Positions 1 to 5,545 of a DNA stretch of 8,900 nucleotides are shown one piece after another. This stretch comes from CAZEJK01 sp964512045 (GTDB lineage Bacteria; Acidobacteriota; Thermoanaerobaculia; Thermoanaerobaculales; Sulfomarinibacteraceae): positions 1 through 8,900 of the forward strand of contig CAZEJK010000209.1 in the NCBI GenBank assembly GCA_964512045.1, written 5' to 3'. The notes under the pieces were generated by a model. That model worked only from the letters and a program-made list of their open reading frames with translations, had not been told where the DNA came from and searched no databases. The translations under genes were made by a program, and so were the position numbers. How positions within the stretch are numbered: position 1 is the first letter of the stretch; every line of letters begins with the position of its first letter.

Positions 1-711
1 GCCATCGCGGTCGCCGTCAAGCTCGAGGGACCAGAGGATGTTTCCAGCTCGGTCGATTGCGACAAGGGTGGTGCTCATGAAACCGCCGGAGCCGGGACCA
101 TGGCCCTGTGGGATCGAGCCGGAGCCCGCGAGGTCGTGATCCATCTCGCGGACGGTGACATACAGCCGCGATCCGTCGTCCGTGAACCGTGGAGTGGCGA
201 TCATGTCGCCCTCCAGCTCCAGCCGCCAGAGCTCCTCGCCACTGGACAGGTCCAGAGCGACGATGGTTCCATGGCTGCTCTCGCCATCCTGGGGTGGGTC
301 GTCGCCATCGTGCATCATCCCCGAGCCGTGGTTCCAGCCGCGGTCGCCGGCTCCTCCATCGCCCATCCTCCAGTCGTCGGTCAGGCTCAGAACAACGAGG
401 TCGCCGTCGGTCGTCGGCATCATCGGCCAGCCGTCCGAGAACGAGGCACGCCAGCGCTCGTCGCCGCTCGGAGAGATGTTGATGAGGTCACGATCGAGCG
501 CGTCGAGCTCTCCCATCGAACCGCGGTTCATTGCCATCTCCGTCACGAGGACGCTGCCATCGTCCGCGATGGTGAGCATACCGGCGCCGCCCATCATGCC
601 TCCAGAACCCGCGCCGCCAGGACCCATGCCTCCGGGTCCGTTAGCGAAAGCCGAAGGGACAACAGTCACAGCGCAGAGAGTTATTGTCGCCAGAAGCGTT
701 CGTAGGTTCAC
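1..711 (-). CDS. Secreted PQQ-like beta-propeller protein (3' end outside window)
   Basis: The 237 visible codons begin at a GTG (711-709) with GGAGGA a few bases upstream (716-721 on the plus strand). The overlapping ATG at 713 is followed at once by TGA, so GTG is the start. Residues 1-23 form a Sec signal peptide: a basic N-terminus (MNLR), a hydrophobic core, and a likely cut after A-F-A. The mature protein starts with a Gly/Met-rich stretch (about 24-45). Three outer-strand repeats typical of PQQ/quinoprotein-like propellers follow: NISPSGDERW (78-87), VALDLSSGEELW (151-162) and VAIDRAGNILW (217-227). Between them are loops rich in Gly, Asp, Met and His (about 111-147 and 196-213). The protein is probably periplasmic or surface-exposed. 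Propellers of this type serve as scaffolds (as in BamB) or as PQQ enzymes; no catalytic residues can be assigned here. Fold class is fairly sure, function unknown. Confidence 0.78.
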   Translation of the reverse strand, partial: MNLRTLLATITLCAVTVVPSAFANGPGGMGPGGAGSGGMMGGAGMLTIADDGSVLVTEMAMNRGSMGELDALDRDLINISPSGDERWRASFSDGWPMMPTTDGDLVVLSLTDDWRMGDGGAGDRGWNHGSGMMHDGDDPPQDGESSHGTIVALDLSSGEELWRLELEGDMIATPRFTDDGSRLYVTVREMDHDLAGSGSIPQGHGPGSGGFMSTTLVAIDRAGNILWSLELDGDRDG

Positions 712-770
712 ATGATCCTCCAATCTGAACTGTGACTATGTTGGAGAATGATTCGCAGTCACATGTGGAC

Positions 771-798
771 AGTGTAGAGGAGTCGCTGTGAAACGCAA
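771..798 (-). promoter_or_regulatory. Candidate sigma70 promoter for the propeller gene
   Basis: On the minus strand TTGCGT (798-793) is followed after 16 bases by TACACT (776-771). The -10 is good and the -35 only half-matches consensus. It lies about 60 bases upstream of the GTG start at 711. This is a sequence match only, and the divergent gene at 894 shares the same gap. Confidence 0.3.
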
Positions 799-824
799 TG
801 GCCGAGAGACGTAAGCCTGCACGG

Positions 825-853
825 TTGAGAGCCGAACCAGAGTGCTGTACCGT
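825..853 (+). promoter_or_regulatory. Weak candidate promoter for the 455-aa membrane protein gene
   Basis: TTGAGA (825-830) is followed after 17 bases by TACCGT (848-853), about 40 bases before the GTG start at 894. The -35 is one mismatch from consensus; the -10 is poor. It is the best arrangement I can find in the divergent intergenic region for the rightward gene. Confidence 0.22.
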
Positions 854-893
854 GCGTTGACAGACACACGACAGCAGAGTCGGGAGGCGCACC

Positions 894-2261
894 GTGGCGT
901 CGGTCAGGTCCGAGGACCGGGAAACACACTCCACTGAAATATCGCCGCGGAGCCGGTTCGGTGGTCTGCACCTCCGTACCTACGAGATGGAGCTGCTGAT
1001 CTCGGGAGCGCTGGTCTTCGGGCTCGTGCACGCGCCGGCCGTATTGCAGCGATGGTTCGACGGGTGGCTGGCGGAGCTGGCTGGCGAGCTTCGGATCGTC
1101 GGAGTGCTGTTCCAGACCTACCTGCAGCTGATGGTCTACGCGCTGATCGTGACGTTCGTGCTGCATCTCATCGCGAGGGGTTTTTGGATCGGGCTGCTCG
1201 GCCTCGAGAGCGTGTTTCCGGAGGGCATTCGCTGGAACGAGCTGCGCAAGATGGGCGCCACGACGAAGGAGCACTACCGTCGAAATGTGAGACCGCTGTC
1301 GGGAGCGGTGGAGTGGTTCGATGATCTGTGCAGCCTGATCTTCTCGTTCGGCTTCTTCGTCGGATTCACGTTCTTTTACTTCGCAGCGGTGTTTCTCGTC
1401 GCTGCGCTGCTGGCGATGCTCGTGGATACTGTCTCCAGCGGGGCGGTCAGCGCCGTGGTCGTCTTCTGGCTGACTGCCGGCAGTGTCTTGGCGGTACAGG
1501 TTCTTTCGGAGAAGCTGGATCAGATCGTCGGTTCCCGGCTGAGTCCCGACGGGTTCTTGGCGCGGTGCAACCGGTTGCTGGTCAAAGTGGGTTACTCGAT
1601 CTCACTGATGCGGTGTATCGGCACCATTCAGCTGACCCTGTACAGCAACGCCAAACCCGCGATCGTCGTCGCCTTGACGGTTGGTGTCATGGTGGCATTG
1701 GCAGTGTTCCAGGTCGGGGGCGTGATGGTGGGTGAACGCCTGGTTCGGGTCGATAGCCTGAGCTACTTTCCGGATGGCCTTGCCGAGGATGGTCTGGATC
1801 CAAACCACTACCGGGACCTGCGTAGCACGATGCGTATCGAGCCAACGGTACCTACGGTGCAGAGCGAGCTGGTGACCGATCCATATGTGAGGCTCTTCCT
1901 CCCGTACCATCCGAGGCGCCACAACGCCCTGCTGAGCACCTCGTGCCCCGACCTGGAACCGCTCAGTCCGGAGGGTTTTCAGATTGGTTTTGGACCGGAC
2001 CTGGACCACGAAGAGGTACGAACAGCTGCAGCGTGTCTCGGAGGGTTGTACACGGTGGCGCTCGACGGGACGCAGCTGTCGGATCTCCACTTCGACTTCA
2101 CGGTGGACCACGACACTGGCCTCAAGGGGGTTGTGACCTTCCTGCCGGTGAGGGAGCTTGCGCATGGTCGGCACGAGCTCGAGGTGCTGGCGCCGTCGCG
2201 GGATGCTCCCGACGATGCCAGCGCCGAGCCCGTGCGCCACGTCATTCCGTTTTGGGTCTGA
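894..2261 (+). CDS. Conserved-looking multi-spanning membrane protein of unknown function
   Basis: This is a 455-residue protein starting at GTG 894, with GGGAGG at 882-887 (6 bases of spacing) setting the start. The N-terminal half is an integral membrane domain. Hydrophobic segments lie at about 33-52, 70-104 (long, perhaps one helix plus a re-entrant piece), 145-177, 183-205 and 256-280. The soluble stretches between the second and third segments and around 206-250 are charged. From about residue 285 the protein is soluble and ends in an all-beta-looking domain: a G-x-Y-x-V-x-LDG strand (384-392), an FDFTVD strand (400-405), a G-R-HELEVLAP strand (425-434) and a terminal IPFWV. That pattern resembles an Ig-like fold, probably outside the cytoplasmic membrane. 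I recognise no catalytic motif and no named family. It is divergent from the propeller gene and followed by the truncated permease. GC-rich codon use matches its neighbours. Confidence 0.85.
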   Translation: MASVRSEDRETHSTEISPRSRFGGLHLRTYEMELLISGALVFGLVHAPAVLQRWFDGWLAELAGELRIVGVLFQTYLQLMVYALIVTFVLHLIARGFWIGLLGLESVFPEGIRWNELRKMGATTKEHYRRNVRPLSGAVEWFDDLCSLIFSFGFFVGFTFFYFAAVFLVAALLAMLVDTVSSGAVSAVVVFWLTAGSVLAVQVLSEKLDQIVGSRLSPDGFLARCNRLLVKVGYSISLMRCIGTIQLTLYSNAKPAIVVALTVGVMVALAVFQVGGVMVGERLVRVDSLSYFPDGLAEDGLDPNHYRDLRSTMRIEPTVPTVQSELVTDPYVRLFLPYHPRRHNALLSTSCPDLEPLSPEGFQIGFGPDLDHEEVRTAAACLGGLYTVALDGTQLSDLHFDFTVDHDTGLKGVVTFLPVRELAHGRHELEVLAPSRDAPDDASAEPVRHVIPFWV

Positions 2262-2419
2262 CGCGGCCGCGGGGGCGCCGCGCTGATGGATCGCGTCTTC
2301 GAAGCTCATCAGTCCGTGAGCTCAGCATCATGCTCAACGGAACCGCCGGGGGCCGCGGGCCGGTGTCCGGATGGCCGGGGCCTGGGCCAGGTTCGGGTCC
2401 CGGTCCGGATCCGGGCTGA
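2262..2419 (+). other. Non-coding junction upstream of the truncated permease
   Basis: This 158-base stretch lies between the membrane-protein stop and the open permease frame, and it is very GC-rich. In the permease frame it reads as low-complexity Gly/Pro sequence and closes with TGA at 2417-2419. The last few codons before that stop (GPDPG) could be the eroded equivalent of the 'DPGF' linker that precedes the second periplasmic domain in this permease class; this is a guess. No promoter or ribosome-binding site stands out. It is the likely scar of the deletion that removed the permease 5' half. Confidence 0.4.
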
Positions 2420-2488
2420 ATCGTCGTCGTTCCTGCCAGGCCTGCTCGTCTCGATCGGCTGGAAGCAGAGCTGCGAGCACAGCCCGGT

Positions 2489-3427
2489 GTGCTGGATGTC
2501 GCGCTGCTGTGGCCCACGGTACCGATGCCGAACGCGGTCACCGGACGGTTGCAATGGCCGGGCATGCCGGAGCACGAGCGTTCCCCTGGTCTCCTGGTCA
2601 GCAACTATATCGTCGACGACGGGTTCTTCCGCGCCCTCGAGATCCCGTTGGTTGCTGGCAGGACCTTCGACTCACGCGACGGCGAGCAGCAGGTTCGGAC
2701 GGCCGTTCTCGGCCGATCGCTGGCTGACGTCCTCGGCGGTCCGCACGAGGCGCTGAACCAGCTGGTCGTGCTCAACGGTGTTGACTATCGGGTGGTTGGA
2801 GTGGTGGGCAACGCCATGTTCGGTGGTCCACGGGAAGGGCCTGAGTTCCGCCACGAGATGTACCTATCGTACCTGCAGCTGCCGCGGCGGGTGGTCTCTC
2901 CGGTCGTGCATGTCGCGGGTGATCCGGAGGAGTTCGTTCAACCGTTGAAGACGGTCCTCGCTCGGGTTGCCCCGAGCTCGGCAATGGACTGGGTCGAGCC
3001 GGTGGATTGGTTTCTCGGCTGGCTGTATCGCGACAGTGCATTCCGCCTCGCCCTGGTTGCGGCGTTTGCAGTCAGCGCGCTTCTGCTGGCAGCCGTGGCT
3101 CTGTACGCGGTGTTGGCGCAGCAGGTGGCGTCCTCGACGACGGAGATCGGGATCCGGAAGGCGGTTGGTGCCACCGGCGGGTCCATCGTGGCAGGTGTCC
3201 TGCGCGGTGGTCTGACGGTGGCAGCGTGGGGGGTGGTGGCTGGATGCGTGCTGTCGCTGGCGTTCGCACGGATCGTGCAGGGTCTCCTGCACGGAGTTGG
3301 GCTGTTCGACCCTGCGGCGTTCATTGTGTCCACAGTTGTCTTGATGACGGTTGCCGCGATCGCCTGTCTGCTTCCCGCGCTTCGTGCGGCCCGCGTACCG
3401 CCAATGGAGGCCCTCCGCCACGACTGA
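2489..3427 (+). CDS. FtsX/MacB-type permease, C-terminal half only (5'-truncated)
   Basis: From the GTG at 2489 this gives 312 residues, but homology-like sequence starts earlier: the frame is open from 2420, just after a TGA, and reads RLEAELRAQPGVLDVALLWP. That matches the 'Y..LL..L.ALPGV..AA' start of a second MacB periplasmic core domain. The core continues through SNYIVDDGFFRALEIPLVAG (38-57) and VVLNGVDYRVVGVVGN (93-108). The FtsX domain follows, with TM segments at about 185-209, 234-262 and 277-299, the TEIGIRKAVGAT signature (218-229), and the terminal LPALRAARVPPMEALRHD (295-312). Full ABC permeases of the duplicated type are about 800 residues with two such units; here the first unit and the anchoring helix of the second are missing. 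No ribosome-binding site is evident and no ATPase gene is nearby. It is either a pseudogene with a still-open frame or, less likely, a half-size protein. Such permeases export peptides, lipids or drugs. Confidence 0.72.
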   Translation: MLDVALLWPTVPMPNAVTGRLQWPGMPEHERSPGLLVSNYIVDDGFFRALEIPLVAGRTFDSRDGEQQVRTAVLGRSLADVLGGPHEALNQLVVLNGVDYRVVGVVGNAMFGGPREGPEFRHEMYLSYLQLPRRVVSPVVHVAGDPEEFVQPLKTVLARVAPSSAMDWVEPVDWFLGWLYRDSAFRLALVAAFAVSALLLAAVALYAVLAQQVASSTTEIGIRKAVGATGGSIVAGVLRGGLTVAAWGVVAGCVLSLAFARIVQGLLHGVGLFDPAAFIVSTVVLMTVAAIACLLPALRAARVPPMEALRHD

Positions 3428-3454
3428 TCCGAGTATTGGCTTCGCAGCGCGAGA

Positions 3455-4537
3455 TCACGCCTGGTGAGCTTCCGGCGTGGGCAGGAGGCGCTCGCGCCAC
3501 GCGTGAGCTCTCGGATCCATGACCCGATGCCAGAGTGGCGGAACGAGGGCAAGCAGGGCCATTGTGGCGTAGCCCGCCGGAAGCTGCGGGCTGTCGTCGA
3601 TATGGTGGAGCAGCCAGTACGGTCGGGCTGCGAACGCGTGGTGGTCGGCGTGGCGCTGGAGGTTGAACAGGTACCAGTTGGTGAGGCGTTGGGAGGCGTT
3701 CCAGGAGTGCTGGGGCGTCACGCGTTCGTACCTTCCGTTGGCCAGCTGACGACGCTCCAATCCGTAGTGCTCGACGTAGTTGATGATCTCGAGCAGCACG
3801 ACTGCGACGATGCTCTGGGCGAGGAAGAACAGCAGGCCGGGGAGACCTGTGGCAGCTGCGATAGCAACGACGAGAATGGACAGCTCCGTAGCGTACCGGA
3901 CTCGACGGTCGCCAAGGGCCAGTGTTCCGCGTCCCGCTCGGCTCACGCGGTCGACTTCGATCCGCCAGGCGCTCCGGAGGCTCCCGATCAGAGTCCGCGG
4001 TAGGAACGCGAACAGCCCTTCACCGAGACGAGCGGACGCAGGGTCGGTCGGGGTGGCGACGTGGCGGTGGTGGCCGCGCAGGTGCTCGATGGAGAAGTGA
4101 GGATAGAGCACGGTCAGCAAGAGGAGCTCGGCGAGCCCCTTCTCGAACCGTCCCGTCCGGTGCATCAGCTCATGGGCGACGTTGATCGCGCCGGAGCCGC
4201 TGCAGATACCGACGGAGAGGACCAGGCCGACGGTCTCGATGGGGCTCATGGCCGTCTGGGCGACCTTCCAGATACCCCATCCCACGACTCCCAGATGGGT
4301 CGGAATCCACAGCCAGAGCGCCAGGTCGAAGACCGGGTCGCGCTGTGGTGGGACGCCCTTCTCTGTACGTTCCGGGTTCCGCCGGTTGTGGCCGATCACA
4401 GCGTCGAGCACAGGAGTGATAGCGAACACCCAGATGACGGTCGCCCATGTCCAAGGTCCGCCCAGAGCAAGGCCGAGCACGGCAGAGCCGGGTATCAGGA
4501 ACGCAACGTAGAACGGCAGAGCGCGCAGCACGACCAC
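3455..4537 (-). CDS. alkB: Alkane 1-monooxygenase (AlkB-type non-haem diiron hydroxylase)
   Basis: AlkB is an inner-membrane diiron enzyme that hydroxylates the terminal carbon of n-alkanes, taking electrons from rubredoxin. The 360 residues carry every expected histidine box: HELMH (122-126), EHLRGHHRHVAT followed by DPA (151-167), the AlkB-diagnostic NYVEHYGL (253-260), and LQRHADHH (293-300). Hydrophobic segments at about 6-27, 30-48, 72-92, 100-118 and 217-254 fit the membrane-bound family. Length is slightly below the usual 380-410. The frame opens at GTG 4537, but GGAGGT lies across that codon, so the in-frame GTG two codons later (4533-4531, giving MLRALPFY) has better ribosome-binding-site spacing. 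The stop is 27 bases from the convergent permease. No rubredoxin domain is fused to it and no rubredoxin gene is adjacent, so electrons must come from elsewhere in the genome. A xylene-monooxygenase-type enzyme is less likely given the NYVEHYGL box. Confidence 0.93.
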   Translation of the reverse strand: MVVLRALPFYVAFLIPGSAVLGLALGGPWTWATVIWVFAITPVLDAVIGHNRRNPERTEKGVPPQRDPVFDLALWLWIPTHLGVVGWGIWKVAQTAMSPIETVGLVLSVGICSGSGAINVAHELMHRTGRFEKGLAELLLLTVLYPHFSIEHLRGHHRHVATPTDPASARLGEGLFAFLPRTLIGSLRSAWRIEVDRVSRAGRGTLALGDRRVRYATELSILVVAIAAATGLPGLLFFLAQSIVAVVLLEIINYVEHYGLERRQLANGRYERVTPQHSWNASQRLTNWYLFNLQRHADHHAFAARPYWLLHHIDDSPQLPAGYATMALLALVPPLWHRVMDPRAHAWRERLLPTPEAHQA

Positions 4538-4558
4538 CTCCAGGCTTGAGAGCCCGAG

Positions 4559-4586
4559 TCATGAATGATTCTCGTTCCACTCATGA
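4559..4586. promoter_or_regulatory. Candidate operator: 9-bp inverted repeat upstream of alkB
   Basis: TCATGAATG (4559-4567), a 10-base spacer, and CACTCATGA (4578-4586) form a dyad matching at 8 of 9 positions. It sits 22-49 bases upstream of the alkB GTG, where a repressor or activator could control leftward transcription. TetR- and GntR-type regulators of alkane and fatty-acid genes bind dyads of about this size, but no regulator gene is in the window and the protein is unknown. The symmetry is seen directly; the role is inferred. Confidence 0.4.
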
Positions 4587-4611
4587 TGGTAGCGCAGCGT
4601 GTGGAGGGGGG

Positions 4612-4710
4612 CTACGGGAAGTGCCAGACCTCTGCGGGCACCGAGCGGAGCCCTCCGAAAAGGACGAGGCCTATAGCTGCGACGCCAGCCAGTGCGCGTC
4701 GAGCTGTCAT
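4612..4710 (-). CDS. Possible 32-residue hydrophobic small ORF
   Basis: An ATG at 4710-4708 opens a 32-codon frame ending in TAG at 4612-4614. It begins MTARRALAGVAAIGLVLFGG, that is, basic residues followed by one hydrophobic helix, like a signal peptide or a single-span small membrane protein. It reads in the same direction as alkB and ends about 75 bases upstream of it. The ribosome-binding site is weak. GC-rich DNA yields such frames by chance, so it may also be the remnant of a longer exported protein or not a gene at all. Confidence 0.2.
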   Translation of the reverse strand: MTARRALAGVAAIGLVLFGGLRSVPAEVWHFP

Positions 4711-4815
4711 TGTCTCTGTTGCCAACGCGGCCGCGGGCCGCAACCGAAGTGCTGCTCCGGAGGCGCCGGTCCCGCGCCCGCGTAGCGGTGAGGTGTTAGG
4801 TATTCGGTATTAGCT

Positions 4816-4906
4816 CCCCCACCCACCCATCTGCCCTTGCAGCGAGCGTTCTCCGCACCCGTCGATGCCTGAAGCTCCCAGAGCATGCATTGGGGTGGGC
4901 GGGCGG
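4816..4906. repeat. Complementary C-rich and G-rich tracts
   Basis: A C-tract with the CCCAC repeat (4816-4828) and a G-tract GGGGTGGGCGGGCGG (4892-4906) lie 63 bases apart. About 9 of 10 bases of CCCACCCACC can pair with GGTGGGCGGG, giving a possible large hairpin. Each strand also has three runs of three or more Gs, short of a full four-run quadruplex motif. Function unknown. Confidence 0.3.
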
Positions 4907-4954
4907 CACTAAAAACTGAAAAATAAGAACTTAGAACTCAACTCAAGAGCTTTG

Positions 4955-4970
4955 CTTCGAATTTTCGAAG
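4955..4970. promoter_or_regulatory. Perfect palindrome CTTCGAA-TT-TTCGAAG, candidate operator
   Basis: Two perfect 7-base arms (4955-4961 and 4964-4970) flank a TT spacer at the right edge of the AT-rich island, about 130 bases before the gloA start. The size and symmetry fit a binding site for a dimeric regulator. It does not match an operator I can name, and a recognisable -35/-10 pair around it is lacking. Confidence 0.35.
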
Positions 4971-5097
4971 ATACGCATCTGTGAGCTGCTATAGGGTGTC
5001 CACGAAGCTCTGTGCGCAAGCTGAGGGAGCGTATCGGATGACGACGGGGCCGACTCCGTGTTCTCAGTTGCGAGTAGAGTGTGAGCGGAGGGACACG

Positions 5098-5478
5098 ATG
5101 AGACTCCTGCACACAATGATCCGCGTCGGCGATCTGGACCGATCGATCCGGTTCTACACGGAGGCGCTCGGGATGCAGCTGCTGCGCCGGAAGGACTATC
5201 CCGGCGGTCGCTTCACGCTTGCGTTTGTCGGGTACGGCGACGAGTCCAACGAAGCAGTGATCGAGCTCACCCACAACTGGGATGCGACGACCTACGACCT
5301 CGGCGACGGTTTCGGGCACATCGCGATCGGCGTGGAGGACATCGAAGGCGCGTGCGCCAGAGTCCGGGAGCTTGGTGGAAGGGTAACCCGAGAGCCTGGG
5401 CCGATGCAGCACGGGAGCACCGTGATCGCCTTCGTCGAGGACCCCGACGGGTACAAGATCGAGTTCATCGAGCGGTAG
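5098..5478 (+). CDS. gloA: Lactoylglutathione lyase (glyoxalase I)
   Basis: Glyoxalase I isomerises the hemithioacetal of methylglyoxal and glutathione to S-lactoylglutathione in the cytoplasm, the first step of methylglyoxal detoxification. The 126-residue protein closely follows the short bacterial GloA type: it opens MRLLHTMIRVGDLDRSIRFY and ends ..VEDPDGYKIEFIER. All four metal ligands are in place: H5, E56, H74 and E122. That set, together with the short length, fits the Ni/Co-dependent class typified by the E. coli enzyme. The start is ATG 5098, preceded by GGAGGG (5087-5092) with 5 bases of spacing. The frame is open further upstream to about 4981, but that part has no homology to the family and lies before the ribosome-binding site. 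It is convergent with kamA, separated by 67 bases containing a hairpin. No glyoxalase II gene is in the window. Confidence 0.96.
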   Translation: MRLLHTMIRVGDLDRSIRFYTEALGMQLLRRKDYPGGRFTLAFVGYGDESNEAVIELTHNWDATTYDLGDGFGHIAIGVEDIEGACARVRELGGRVTREPGPMQHGSTVIAFVEDPDGYKIEFIER

Positions 5479-5495
5479 CGACGGCGTCCAGCGGC

Positions 5496-5520
5496 GCCCG
5501 CCCTGCAGCGAAGGGCAGGC
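5496..5520. terminator. Hairpin between convergent gloA and kamA
   Basis: GCCCGCCCT (5496-5504), a 7-base loop, and AGGGCAGGC (5512-5520) form a 9-bp stem with one mismatch, placed exactly in the gap between two converging stop codons. There is no T-run on either side, so efficient intrinsic termination is uncertain; the position makes a bidirectional terminator plausible. Confidence 0.45.
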
Positions 5521-5545
5521 ACCACCGCACGGAGTATGGCGTAGG

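Larger units (their letters stand above)
4538..5097. other. 560-base intergenic region between divergent alkB and gloA
   Basis: No convincing gene fills this stretch apart from the doubtful small ORF described separately. From left to right it holds the alkB-proximal dyad, a direct repeat GGTATT-C-GGTATT (4799-4811), a C-rich tract (4816-4828), a G-rich tract (4892-4906), and an AT-rich island (about 4908-4975) that contrasts sharply with the GC-rich surroundings and ends in the CTTCGAA palindrome. The composition suits a control region serving two divergent genes. No classical promoter pair could be placed confidently for either gene. Confidence 0.5.

Noticed and set aside
100..715. Long plus-strand open frames in the first 700 bases
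   Set aside because: They are antisense to the propeller gene, whose minus-strand frame has a signal peptide, a ribosome-binding site and recognisable repeats. High GC content keeps the opposite frames open.
857..862. TTGACA as the -35 of the 455-aa protein gene
   Set aside because: No acceptable -10 stands 16-18 bases downstream, and the start of transcription would fall on the start codon.
4170..4580. Minus-strand frame starting at an ATG upstream of alkB and overlapping its 5' part
   Set aside because: Its product is low-complexity and Arg-rich, while the alkB frame in the same bases encodes conserved membrane segments and histidine boxes.
4981..5097. N-terminal extension of gloA
   Set aside because: The 39 extra codons show no homology to glyoxalase I, and the strong ribosome-binding site points to the ATG at 5098, which gives the standard MRLLHTM start.
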